Shown: piece after piece, positions 9,291 to 17,903 of the stretch
Layout of the letters: each line of letters begins with the position of its first letter
Position numbering within the stretch: the first letter of the stretch is position 1
From: Bog-532 sp963720945
Lineage (GTDB): Bacteria > Actinomycetota > Actinomycetes > Streptosporangiales > Streptosporangiaceae
Assembly (NCBI GenBank): GCA_963720945.1
Contig: CAVRHH010000033.1
Location: 248,001 to 312,000, forward strand
DNA length: 64,000 nucleotides
Direction of reading: 5' to 3'
Translations under genes and position numbers: made by a program
The notes under the pieces: generated by a model
The model's input: only the letters and a program-made list of their open reading frames with translations
Told to the model about the DNA's origin: nothing
Databases searched by the model: none

Positions 9291-10465
9291 ACCTGACGTT
9301 CCACTGGTTCCTGCCTACGTCTGGCGACGGCCGGGCCATCATCGGCCGGGGGCACAGCGTCCCGCTCGGGTCCGATGGTCACCCAGCGCCGCACGCGGCC
9401 GACGGAGCGGCGGCCACCGCGATACGGCCGCCGGACATCGACTACCTAGCTCAGGTCGCGCAGGCCGCCGAGCACAACGGTTTCGAGGGGGTGCTCACCC
9501 CCACCGGCAGCCATTGCGAGGACGCGTGGCTGACGACCGCGGCGCTGATCCGTGAAACGCAGCGGCTGAAGTTCCTGGTCGCGTTCCGGCCCGGGGTGAC
9601 CTCACCAACGCTGTCCGCACAGATGGCCGCGACCTACCAGCGGATCTCGCGGGGCCGCCTGATGCTCAACGTGGTCACCGGGGGCCAGGCGGACGAGCAG
9701 CGCCGGTTCGGTGACCACCTGCCGCACGACGAGCGCTACCGGCGCACCGGTGAGTTCCTCTCGATCGTCCGTGGCGCGTGGAGCGGCGTGCCGTACGACT
9801 TCCGCGGGGAGCATTACCAGGTCGAAGGCGCGACCGTGATGGCGCCCCCGGAACCGCCCCCGGACGTGTACTTCGGCGGCTCGTCCCCGGCTGCCGGGCC
9901 GGTGGCGGCCAAGCACGCCGACGTGTACCTGACGTGGGGCGAGCCGCCCGCCCAGGTGGCCGAGAAGATCGCGTGGATCCGTGATCTGGCTGCGGCCGAA
10001 GGCCGTACGCTGCGGTTCGGGATCCGGCTGCACGTCATCACGCGCGACTCGGCCCGGGACGCGTGGGCGGAGGCGGACAAGCTGCTCAGCTATCTCGACC
10101 CGGCCGAGATCGGGCACGCGCAGCAGGTCCTGGCCGGCAGCGAATCGGTCGGCCAGCAGCGGATGCGGGCGCTGCACCAGAACTACCGGGAGAACGGCTA
10201 CGCCTCGGATCTGGAGATCTACCCCAACCTGTGGGCCGGGGTCGGGCTGGTACGCGGCGGCGCGGGCACCGCCCTGGTCGGCAGCCACGCGGAGGTGGCA
10301 GACCGGATCGAGGAGTACGCCGCGCTGGGCATTTCGGAGTTCATCTTCTCCGGGTATCCGCATCTGGAGGAGGCCTACTGGTTCGGCGAGGGGGTGCGCC
10401 CCGAACTGCGCCGCCGCGGCCTGCTCGCGCCCACCGCCCCCTCCCCCCAGCTCGCCCGCGCCTGA
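9287..10465 (+). CDS. ssuD: FMNH2-dependent alkanesulfonate monooxygenase
   Basis: The 392-residue protein is a flavin-dependent luciferase-like TIM barrel that releases sulfite from alkanesulfonates. Diagnostic stretches include FHWFLPTSGDGR at the N-terminus, TPTGSHCEDAWL (with the SsuD-type cysteine), LNVVTGGQADEQRRFGD, and ISEFIFSGYPHLEEAYWFGEGV at the C-terminus, all typical of SsuD. It is coupled to ssuA by ATGA. The operon lacks a flavin reductase (SsuE), so FMNH2 must be supplied from elsewhere. An insertion-like segment RAIIGRGHSVPLGSDGHP follows the N-terminal strand, as in actinobacterial SsuD. Confidence 0.95.
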   Translation: MNLTFHWFLPTSGDGRAIIGRGHSVPLGSDGHPAPHAADGAAATAIRPPDIDYLAQVAQAAEHNGFEGVLTPTGSHCEDAWLTTAALIRETQRLKFLVAFRPGVTSPTLSAQMAATYQRISRGRLMLNVVTGGQADEQRRFGDHLPHDERYRRTGEFLSIVRGAWSGVPYDFRGEHYQVEGATVMAPPEPPPDVYFGGSSPAAGPVAAKHADVYLTWGEPPAQVAEKIAWIRDLAAAEGRTLRFGIRLHVITRDSARDAWAEADKLLSYLDPAEIGHAQQVLAGSESVGQQRMRALHQNYRENGYASDLEIYPNLWAGVGLVRGGAGTALVGSHAEVADRIEEYAALGISEFIFSGYPHLEEAYWFGEGVRPELRRRGLLAPTAPSPQLARA

Positions 10466-10509
10466 GCCCGGCTGCGTGGCGGCGGGCGCCTCAGCTGGTC
10501 TGGGTGACC

Positions 10510-11191
10510 TTACTGAGGCCACGCGGGCCTGTCGGGGTTGATACCGAGGCGGCGGGCCAGCGCCTCGGTCAGGAGCTGGCCGCCGCTGATGAGGCCGATC
10601 GGGGCGAGCCATTCCGGCAGCCGTGGCCCGGGCAGCGCGTAGGCGCATTCCGCAGCCAGGGCGCCGCCGCCGATGCCGTACGCGGTGGCGCCCGCCCGCC
10701 GCACGCGTCCCGCCAGCGCGACCGCACCGTCCAGGGTAGGGCCGGCGTCGGCGGCCATGATGATCGCGGGGGTCCGCCGGCCGACCACGGCGATCGGGCC
10801 GTGCAGCAGGTCCGCGAAGGACAGGCCCATCGCGTGCAGGTAGCACGCCTCCTTGAGCTTCAGCGCGAGCTCCAGCGCCGCGGAGTAGGCGAAGCCGCGC
10901 CCGGACACGACTGCGCCCTCGACCCCGGCCAGCCCGCTGATGATGGGCTCCAGGTCGCTTCGCGTAGCGAGCAGGCGCTCGATCTCGTCGGGGACGGCGC
11001 GCAGTTCGCCCGCGTCCAACGGCAGCATTATCGGACGTCCCGCGGGCGATGAACAGCACCTGGCGGGTCTGCCGGGTCAGGGCGGTGATCTCGCCGACCC
11101 GCGGGAGCAGGGCACCGAGCGTGGCCCGCAGCGCCTGGGGCTGCTCCTCGATCTCCGTCCGCATCCTGGTCACCGATGACGAGGGGGTCAC
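10510..11191 (-). pseudogene. SIS-domain sugar isomerase/deaminase, internally deleted and frameshifted
   Basis: A GTG start at 11191 overlaps the nagA stop (GTGA) and encodes a normal SIS-family N-terminus: MRTEIEEQPQALRATL, then VLFIARGTSDNAAV. The frame then runs into unrelated sequence. In another frame, starting near 11028, the family resumes at LDAGELRAVPDEIERLL and contains SGRGFAYSAALELALKLKEACYL and LLHGPIAVV, the second SIS half of GlmS/AgaS-like proteins. Roughly 120-150 residues (the first SIS domain) are missing at the junction near 11020-11045, together with a frame change. The product is thus very probably nonfunctional. Pairing with nagA suggests an original role in amino-sugar phosphate isomerisation. 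Confidence 0.75.
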
Positions 11192-12432
11192 GTTGCACCG
11201 CTTTCCGTTCGCTCATGGTGGTAAACCGGCTCGCCAGCTACCCACGTGGCCTGGGTGCGCAGGCTTTCGCCGAGCCAGGTGAGGTCGGCCCGCGCACCCG
11301 GGATGATCCGGCCCAGGTCCGGCAGGCCGATGAGGTCCGCCGGGATCCGCGTGGCGGCCGCCACGGCCTGCGGCAGCCCGGCGCCGGCGCGCACCATGTT
11401 CGCCACCGCCACGTCCATCCGCAGGGCCGAGCCGGCCAAGGTTCCGCTGGCGCGAACCGGCGGGGTACCGTCCCCGGCCGGCAGCTCGATCGGCGCGCCG
11501 CCCAGCATGTACCGGCCCGGCGGCATTCCGGCGCACGCGGCCGCGTCCGTGACCAGGAATATCCGCCCCGGGGCGGCGGAGAAGGCGATCGCGCAGACCG
11601 GCTCCGCGACGTGCTGGAAGTCAGCGATCAGCCCGCTGGTCAGCCGGGGGTCCGCCAGGGCCTGACCGGGGACCCCTGGCTCCCTATGATGGAGCGGCCG
11701 CTGCGCGTTAAACAGATGCGTCACCATCCGGGCACCCGCCCCGGCGGCGGCCGCGACCTGGCTGGCCCGCGCGTCGGTGTGGCCGACGCTGACCAGGACG
11801 CCCGCCGCGGCCAGGCGGGCGATGGCGCCGGGGGCGCCGGGAAGCTCGGGAGCCAGCGTGACGATCTTCAGGGTCCCGTCGCCGGCGTCGAGCAATTCAC
11901 CGATCGCCGCCGGCGCCGGATCGGTCATCCAGTCCGTATTGTGCGCGCCGGCCCGCAGCGGGGAGATGAACGGGCCCTCTAGATGCACGCCGAGCACCCG
12001 GGCCCCCGCGGGCCGCCCGGCCGCCCGGTCCGCGGCGAGGTCAGCGGTCACCCGGGCGGCCTGCCGCAGCGCGGCGGCGAGCCGCGGAACGGGGGCGGTG
12101 ATGAACGTGGGCATGAAGGCGGTTGTCCCGGTCTCCGGTAGCCGGGCGGCGACCATCCGCCACTCGCCGGCTCGCACCGCGTCGAGCTCGGCGCCGTAGT
12201 ACCCATTGACCTGGAGATCCACGAATCCCGGGACGAGCACCCCGGCATCGAGCCGGACGTCGGCGGCGCGCGGGGGCGGTCCTTCGCCGACCGCCGCGAT
12301 CGTGCCGTCGCGGACCAGGACGTACCCCGGGGAGAGGACGTGCCCCGGGGAGAGGATGCCAGGCCCGGTAGCAACGGCCCGGGCGTCAGTGGCCGGCACG
12401 ATACGTTCGGCCGCGATCAGCAACTCGGCCAA
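11188..12432 (-). CDS. nagA: N-acetylglucosamine-6-phosphate deacetylase
   Basis: The 414-residue amidohydrolase has the N-terminal GFVDLQVNGYYG, the metal/substrate site HLEGPFISPLRAGAH, VSVGHTDA, the MVTHLFNAQ motif and the C-terminal catalytic Asp in FLVTDAAAC, all typical of NagA. It removes acetate from GlcNAc-6-P in the cytosol. The best start appears to be TTG 12432 with AGGAG about 12 nt upstream; no ATG is better placed. An 18-bp tandem duplication (12317-12352) doubles a six-residue LSPGHV/Y segment near residue 30. It is coupled to the deleted SIS gene. Confidence 0.92.
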   Translation of the reverse strand: MAELLIAAERIVPATDARAVATGPGILSPGHVLSPGYVLVRDGTIAAVGEGPPPRAADVRLDAGVLVPGFVDLQVNGYYGAELDAVRAGEWRMVAARLPETGTTAFMPTFITAPVPRLAAALRQAARVTADLAADRAAGRPAGARVLGVHLEGPFISPLRAGAHNTDWMTDPAPAAIGELLDAGDGTLKIVTLAPELPGAPGAIARLAAAGVLVSVGHTDARASQVAAAAGAGARMVTHLFNAQRPLHHREPGVPGQALADPRLTSGLIADFQHVAEPVCAIAFSAAPGRIFLVTDAAACAGMPPGRYMLGGAPIELPAGDGTPPVRASGTLAGSALRMDVAVANMVRAGAGLPQAVAAATRIPADLIGLPDLGRIIPGARADLTWLGESLRTQATWVAGEPVYHHERTESGAT

Positions 12433-12760
12433 CGGCGTGCGGCTCCTCTCCGGGCGGGACCGTCTCTAGTATGCAAGAAACTTTACTATTTTCGCCGGGG
12501 CCGCCGACTCCCCTCCCCCTCTGGCTCCTCTCCGCCTCCAGCATCCCCCGGCCTCCGGCACCCCTCCGCCTCTGGCTCCTACCCGAAGCAGCCAGCCGCA
12601 CGCCATCGCGGGCGGTCGTGGCGGGCAGGTACGGCGAAATGTCACTGGCAGGCGATACAACGGGGACGTACCGCACGATGCGGTGCGAGCAGGAAGCGTG
12701 GCGGCGCGTGCTGGGGCATGGCTGCCACGCGGGCGCGCGCACTCATTGTGCGGAGGGACC
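12433..12760. other. Intergenic region between nagA and the Rv3235-family gene
   Basis: The 328-bp divergent spacer has no supportable gene. It includes a pyrimidine-rich stretch (about 12508-12588) in which CCTCTGGCTCCT occurs twice about 50 bp apart, and a short AT-rich stretch near 12470-12492 that could hold the nagA promoter. Possible reading frames here are purely Arg/Gly/Pro-rich and look like artefacts of composition. Confidence 0.5.
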
Positions 12761-13531
12761 ATGGACGACTCGCCTGCTGGGGGCCTTCGGCCGGGGGAAG
12801 TTCCGCCGGAACCGTGTCATTCCCCGGGCACGGGCCGGCCGCTGCCCGATCTGATCGCGATTCGCCTCACCGAGGTGCCCGATTCCTGGCCTCCGTACGA
12901 CGGTGAGGTCGCGATCGCCGGCGCTGGGCAGGCGATGTGGCCGGAGGGGCACGCAGCGGAGGAAGGGGCGGTCAGCGACGGAACCGGGCCACGCCGCGGC
13001 TGGACGGCGGAAACCGGCGGCCGGGGTCAGGACGGGGAGGCACACGGTGACGGCGAAGCCCCCGGCCGACGCGGCGAGCCAAGGGGTGACCGGCCGGGGG
13101 TCTCCGGTGCCGACGCCGACGCCGACGGGGACGGGGACAGGGACGGCGACCGGGACGGGGACGGCGACGGGAACGGGGACGGCGAGGGCGAGGGCCCGGG
13201 CGGGTGGCCAAGCCAGTTCGCGCAGGCTCTCGCGGAAGCGCTGGCGGGCGCCCGGCCGGCCAGCCAGATGACACCCTGGACCACAGAACGCGCGCGGGCG
13301 CACATCCGCCGCCTCGGCCCGCTGCTCGCGGCCGGGCAGCGGCCCCGGGTGCAGCGGGTCCTTACCTCGCGTCCCGTGGACGACGTCGTGGAGATTACCG
13401 TCATCGTCGGCTTCGGGCCACGGACCCGCGCGCTGGCGGCCCGGCTGGAACGGGCCAGCCCACAGGCGGCCACGCCGGGGCGCCCCGGCCGCCAGGCACG
13501 CTGGCTCTGCACCGCCGTCGAATCGGCCTAG
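12761..13531 (+). CDS. Rv3235-family protein with Asp-Gly repeat linker
   Basis: The 256-residue protein has the conserved C-terminal domain of the Rv3235/DUF6459 family (about residues 170-256): PWTTERARAHIRRL, RVLTSRPVDDVVEITVIVGFGPRTRALA and WLCTAVES. The N-terminal half is low-complexity, ending in a (D-x-D-G)n linker from hexanucleotide slippage at 13108-13200. The ATG at 12761 has GGAGG 5 nt upstream and is preferred to longer starts. The gene normally neighbours secA in streptomycetes; here an island separates them. Function is unknown. Confidence 0.82.
   Translation: MDDSPAGGLRPGEVPPEPCHSPGTGRPLPDLIAIRLTEVPDSWPPYDGEVAIAGAGQAMWPEGHAAEEGAVSDGTGPRRGWTAETGGRGQDGEAHGDGEAPGRRGEPRGDRPGVSGADADADGDGDRDGDRDGDGDGNGDGEGEGPGGWPSQFAQALAEALAGARPASQMTPWTTERARAHIRRLGPLLAAGQRPRVQRVLTSRPVDDVVEITVIVGFGPRTRALAARLERASPQAATPGRPGRQARWLCTAVESA
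13108..13200. repeat. Hexanucleotide GACGGG-type repeat encoding Asp-Gly runs
   Basis: Degenerate GACGSS units repeat for about 90 bp inside the Rv3235-family gene, giving alternating Asp/Gly/Arg/Glu residues in a flexible acidic linker. The repeat stays in frame and so does not disrupt the conserved C-terminal domain. Confidence 0.85.
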
Positions 13532-13604
13532 AACGGGCACCCGATCGGCTTAACTTGCCGTTTAGCTGGGAGGGACCGGCGTCAGCGGCCCCCCACCGGT
13601 ACCA

Positions 13605-13648
13605 GGTTGGGCAGAGTTTCCCGCAGATAGGGATGTGAATGGATCCCT
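13605..13648 (+). repeat. 44-nt hairpin element, left copy of an inverted pair
   Basis: The element starts GGTTGGGCAGAGTTTCCCGC and ends in a hairpin with AGGGAT (13629-13634), an 8-nt loop and ATCCCT (13643-13648). A second copy lies at 20370-20413 in the opposite orientation. The stem and the 20-nt leader are kept while the loop sequence differs, so the hairpin looks selected. It marks the left edge of the island, with the leader facing outwards. Confidence 0.7.
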
Positions 13649-13966
13649 GCACAGGTGCGGGGGTGGTGTGTGCCCTGGTGGGGGTGGCTGCTGTCTTCGC
13701 GGGGGTGTCGGGTGGCCAGACTTTGGTGTTGTGGCTGGGGTCGTTGCTGGCGCGGGCCAGCAGGGCGGCGATGATGCCGGGGGTGGTGTCGGTGATGGTC
13801 GCGCGGAAGGTGGCTTGCCGCATCGGCGGGTTCCAGATGATCTGGATGTCGAAGACGTCGAGCAGTTCGGCTTGCAGCTCGGGTGGCAGGGCGGCGAGGG
13901 CGGCGGTGATTTCGGGCAGCAGGCTGACCAGGTTGGACGCGGAGGCGGGGGGGTTGTCGGCGTCTA
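13640..13966 (-). pseudogene. C-terminal remnant of a large serine recombinase
   Basis: On the minus strand the stretch 13966-13737 encodes LPPELQAELLDVFDIQIIW followed by MRQATFRATITDTTPGIIAALLARA. This is the C-terminal end of large serine recombinases (site-specific integrases) common in actinobacteria. The catalytic N-terminal resolvase domain and zinc ribbon are absent: upstream the frame runs straight into the 17-bp repeat array. Downstream the frame continues without stop into the hairpin element. It is therefore a decayed fragment of an integrase and evidence that mobile DNA entered here. Confidence 0.7.
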
Positions 13967-14048
13967 GAGATCCTTGGTTCCTAGAGATCCTTGGTTCCTA
14001 GAGATCCTTGGTCCCTAGAGATCCTTGGTCCCTAGAGATCCTTGGTCC
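13964..14048. repeat. Five 17-bp iteron-like direct repeats
   Basis: Five head-to-tail units of CTAGAGATCCTTGGTTC / CTAGAGATCCTTGGTCC start at 13964, 13981, 13998, 14015 and 14032. The two variants differ at one position. The array lies between the recombinase remnant and the 3' end of the frameshifted mobile-type gene. The unit length and spacing resemble plasmid iterons or recombinase sites, but no function can be shown. Confidence 0.92.
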
Positions 14049-14076
14049 CTAGCTTCTGGACGTTTGTGTCAAGTTT

Positions 14077-15692
14077 TCACGCGGCTTTCCCGAGGCGGGC
14101 GCGGTCGATGTAGTCATCGACGTGCTGGCTGATGACGTCCAGGGCCTGCCGTAGCTCGGGTGGTGCCTGTGCCTGGTCGGCGGCCATGAGCGGGCGGAGC
14201 AGCCGGTTGTGGAGCTTGGTGTAGAAGACGGCGAACTTGATCCCGTCCGGGGTCAGGACGTACCGGTTGGTGTGCTCGATCCGGCGGATGAGTCCCGCGA
14301 GGCGGAGCCTGCGCAGGTCGTAGGTCATCTGGCCGGGCGTGTAGCGGGTGTTCAGCAGTCCGGTGATCAAGGCGCGGAGGCTCTTGTTGGTGATCCCGGT
14401 TGCCGCGGTGAGGGTGGAGGCGAGCGCGCCCGCCAGGGCGGTGACCCGAGGATCGCCGAAGCGCAGCGCCGGGGTCCTCCGCCCGCCCGCGTCGGCGGAC
14501 GGGTGCGCGATCCGCTCGAAGGCTGGGCTCGCGAGGACGGTTGCCTGGCCGGCGCGCTCTGCTTCCAGTATGCGCCGGTTGATCGCGCGGGCCTTGTCCT
14601 GGAGTTCGCCCAGGTTGGGCAGCCGGGCGTTGCAGGCCAGGTCGCGGGGGCAGTTGACGACGGTCTCGATGCGCATCGCCCGGCCCTCTTTGAGGTACTG
14701 CTTGACCCGCGAGTGCTTGTAGAAGATGTTCACCACGACGCCCTTGTCGTCTGGGTCGATGACGGGCCGGCCGATCGCGGTGCGGAAGGTGCCGGGAGCG
14801 TCGCAGCGGACCCGCCGGCCGAAGATGATCTCCACGTTCTCCGGGCGGCCCAGGTCCAGGTTGTCAGCGATCAGCGCCTCGAAGAAGCACCGGGCCCGGT
14901 GCGGTTCGTCGAAGACGACAGTCCTGGAGACCTCGACCTGCCGCATCGAGCACTCCCACCAGTACCCGGCGTCCCGGTCGGCGGGGCCGAAGGGCATCGG
15001 GATGCGGTGCAGCCACCGCTGGGCGAAGACCTCGATGGTGCCGGGCTGGAGCCGGTCGCAGATCTCCTGCAGCCCGGCGGATCGTCGCAGGACGCGAACC
15101 CGTTGGCCAGCTCGGTGAACCCGATCCCGGCCCTGGCCGCCTGTCGCTTGGCCCACTCGTGCCCGTTGACCCAGATCTTGGCCGGGTAGGGGAAATAGGC
15201 GCAGACCTTGATGAACGCCGGGCCGAAGTCCTCGTCCCACAGGTAGAAGTAGTAGCAGGTCACCCTGCGGTCGGCCTTCGCGAACGTGTACTGCGGAGCC
15301 GCGGCCTTCGTGTCCCGCTGGTAAGCGGACCAGACCCGCTGGAACTCCTGGGACACGCCGACCGCCGCCACCCCGGACCGCCCGGTGGCCGCCTGCGCTG
15401 CGATGTGCGGCTGCATCACGTCGATCTTGCGGTCGTCCTTGCCGAACTTCACCCACGGGATCCCGTTCGAGAACGCGTACGACTCCACGGCCTTGCGGAA
15501 CCGGGTCCCGATATGCTCCATCAGCGCAGGCGACGGGATCGGCTTGCCCAGGTGCTGCGTCATGAACGCGACGACCTGCCCGCTGGACTGCAGGACCGGC
15601 ACGTAAGCGTTGAGGTAGACGCGGTCCAGGCACTCGATGTCCAGCACCGTATGCCCGTCCAGAAGTTCCCCTGCTGTGACGATTCGCGTCAT
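14077..15692 (-). pseudogene. Conserved actinobacterial mobile-associated protein, frameshifted
   Basis: An ATG at 15692 (GGTGG 5 nt before it) encodes MTRIVTAGELLDGHTVLDIE and a strongly conserved N-terminal half with WVKFGKDDRKIDVM, YFYLWDEDFGPAFIK and WVNGHEWAKRQA. The frame breaks near 15076-15083, at GATCCGCCGGG; one extra C would restore it. The second half continues in another frame with WWECSMRQVEVSRTVVF, NVEIIFGRRV and NIFYKHSRVKQYLKEGRA, then a C-terminal part resembling a winged-helix region (GQMTYDLRRLRLAGLIRRI). I recall the same family in many actinobacterial genomes as uncharacterised proteins near mobile DNA. No catalytic motif is known to me. Intact length would be about 538 residues. 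Confidence 0.65.
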
Positions 15693-15800
15693 TTGACCAC
15701 CAAGAGCAACCGACCCTGTTGCGGTCATAATGCGCTCACCTGCACTGATGCGCCCCCGGAACCGCAGATCTCGGCGGTCAGAGGCGGAGCCTCACTGGTA

Positions 15801-15971
15801 CTACAGCCGCACCTTGAGATCATGGATCCTGCGCTGGTAGTGGAACCGGCGGGCGCGGGCCTGGTGGCGGCGGCGCCAGTCTGACCAGCGCTCGTGGTGT
15901 TGCTCCGGGCGGGTGACGCGGGTGTAGAGGTTGAACAGGCGCCGGGTCTCGGCGGCGGTCAGCGGGATCAT
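15801..15971 (-). pseudogene. C-terminal remnant of an IS transposase
   Basis: The minus strand encodes MIPLTAAETRRLFNLY, then RWSDWRRRHQARARRFHYQRR, ending in a stop at 15801. The pattern of PLT-x-x-E-x-RRL followed by W-x-x-WRRRHQ-x-RAR-x-x-HY is the C-terminal tail of DDE transposases of actinobacterial insertion sequences (IS701-like, from memory). The frame is open a little further upstream (VITDGNGEE) but no catalytic domain follows, so only about 60-70 residues survive. No terminal inverted repeats or target duplication could be found. Confidence 0.55.
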
Positions 15972-16454
15972 CTCCTCGCCGTTTCCATCCGTTATGACCT
16001 GCGGCGGGCTATATGTCCTGGGCGGGCTGAATATTTGTCCACAGGCTGCGGGTCCCCTTTTGAGGGGGCTGGCTGTCGTCCGCGCTGGCAGGCGGCGGGT
16101 CCGGTGGCACGGGGGCGGGCATCAAGTGAGGCCACGGTGTCGCGCATCAAGCGGAGCCGGACAGGGATCGCCTGGCTGTTGCCGATCACGAGCTGTGACA
16201 CTTTCTCTACGAAATGCTTCAAGGTGGCGCGCTGCGCGGGCCTGCGCCTGCGCCCCGGCCTCTGCCTTGGAAGGCCCGGCCGGGCGCGCCGGCCCAAGCT
16301 CGCAATTGGCCGCAGCTCGCATGCTCATACGGCGCGTGCCGTTGCAGTCGTCTGCCCAGGAGCGGCCATCACTCAGCTCGCGAGCTCGCGGCCGGGGCGT
16401 TTCCTGCGCGCGGCGACGCCGACCTGCCCGGGTATCTCACGGTCACCGAGCAGT
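15972..16454. other. Gene-free stretch within the island
   Basis: The 480-bp stretch after the transposase remnant contains no open frame that I can tie to a family. It is slightly less GC-rich than its flanks. One minus-strand frame reads LKHFVEKVSQLVIGNSQ and looks protein-like, but it has neither a good start nor any recognisable domain. It may be another degraded gene. Confidence 0.4.
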
Positions 16455-17096
16455 CTAGCCTTTGGCAGATCCGGCAAGGTAGATCACCCGGCGGGCGATG
16501 TTGACGGCGTGGTCGGCAAGACGGTTGTAAAAGCGTGCCACCAGCGTCATCTCCATGATCACCGGCAGCGTCATCCCGCCCGAGGAAAGCTCGGCTATCA
16601 AGCTGGCGTGCAACTCGTCCATCTCGTTATCGCGTTCGCTCAATGCATGCGCGGCGGAACAATCACGCTGGTACCAGGAGTCCGTAGCCTGGCGCCACAT
16701 GGCCGAGGCGAGGTTGCCCATCCGCTCGACCAGCCCCCGGCAGCGCGGCGACAGGTCCTCATTGAGAACGTGGTTGGCCCGCGAGGCGATCTCTACGACA
16801 GAGTGGTGGGCGCGGTCGAGGTCGGGCATGATCCGCAGCACGGAGAGCAAGAAGCGCAGGTCATCAGCGACGGGTGCTTGTAGCAAGATCGCCCGGCTGG
16901 CCAGTTTCTCGATCTCCGGGTACAGGGCGTCGATGACTTTCTGCCGTTCGGCCAGCACCCTGAGTACCTCGTTGTCGCCGGTCAGCAGGGCCTGCGTCGC
17001 CCCGGGTAGGTCCTCGGCGACCAGGGCGAACAGCTCGATGATCTTGGCTTCGATGGCCTCCAGCTCGTGCCGGAATTCCTGCCGGTGCTCGACCAT
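16455..17096 (-). CDS. phoU: PhoU-family phosphate regulator
   Basis: The 213-residue all-helical protein has two PhoU repeats. The first contains DNEVLRVLAERQKVIDALYPEIE and LLSVLRIMPDLDRAHH; the second contains ERDNEMDELHASL and ARFYNRLADHAVNIARRVIYL, which match the E-D-x-x-D metal-binding motifs of PhoU. PhoU proteins modulate Pst transporter/PhoR signalling. No pst or phoR genes are in the window, and this copy sits in the island, so it may be an accessory paralogue. ATG 17096 is used; a TTG two codons upstream is an alternative. No Shine-Dalgarno is obvious. Confidence 0.9.
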   Translation of the reverse strand: MVEHRQEFRHELEAIEAKIIELFALVAEDLPGATQALLTGDNEVLRVLAERQKVIDALYPEIEKLASRAILLQAPVADDLRFLLSVLRIMPDLDRAHHSVVEIASRANHVLNEDLSPRCRGLVERMGNLASAMWRQATDSWYQRDCSAAHALSERDNEMDELHASLIAELSSGGMTLPVIMEMTLVARFYNRLADHAVNIARRVIYLAGSAKG

Positions 17097-17189
17097 GGTC
17101 AAAGCGTAGCGGGCACGACCCTAGTCCCGCAGGTAACGGACGGTCCGCAGGCTCGGACCGGTGCAGACGCCCGCTCCCTCCGCTACCGT

Positions 17190-17641
17190 CTACCCCGCCT
17201 CGGCGGGCACGTATCCCGTCACCTCGCCGGACCGGGTGACGAGGACGTAGGGGCGGGCCGCCGCCTTCGCGCAGCGCCTGCTCACCGAGCCGTGCAGCAG
17301 CCTGGCCAGCCGTGACCGGCCACTGGTGCCGAGCACCAGCAGGCTGGCCCGCTTCGATGCCTCGGCCAGCGATGCGGCCGGATCACCCTCGGCGACCAGC
17401 GTCCACAGCGGGACCGCGGGCGTCGGCACGATCCGGCTCACGGTATCGACGATGAACTGCTTGGCGGCCTGCTCCAGCTCGTCCCGGTCAAAGGCGCCGG
17501 GGAAAGACATGAACGGCACCTGCCAGGCGAACACGGCGATGACCTCGCCGCGGCGGGCCTCGGCCTGGGCCAGCGACCAGCGACCAGCGCCGCGTCGCTG
17601 TCCGGCGATCCGCTCACGCCGACCACGATGCGGTACCTCAT
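17190..17641 (-). pseudogene. Universal stress protein, frameshifted
   Basis: An ATG at 17641 encodes MRYRIVVGVSGSPDSDAAL, a normal UspA start. The frame shifts near 17577-17590, where GGTCGCT is repeated. The family then continues in a second frame with WSLAQAEARRGEVIAVFAW, and ends with LVLGTSGRSRLARLLHGSVS, the ATP-binding G-x2-G-x9-G-S motif, and RPYVLVT. Both halves are well conserved, so a single small indel has split an otherwise intact ATP-binding Usp. The change could be natural slippage at the 7-bp repeat or a sequencing error. Confidence 0.7.
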
Positions 17642-17903
17642 CAGATTCCCGGCACGGGGCCCGCCAGCTCACGGCCAGGCCGCCGCCTCTCCATCTCCTC
17701 AGCAACGTTAAGGTTATAAGTATCGCGGCGTCCGCGACGCTGCCCCAGACCCGGGACGCTGTCACCCGCCGTTCACCAGGGCCGACTACGGTGAAATCGA
17801 TGGTTTCAAGGGCCTAGGCCGGGTATGCGGGGACGATGATGATCACCTTTGCTGCCCAGGTGACGCCGATCGCAGCCTACAGGCGCTCGCGGGAGACAAG
17901 AAG

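Noticed and set aside
14209..15189. Plus-strand 326-codon frame in the island
   Set aside because: It is antisense to the mobile-type gene and shows only composition bias.
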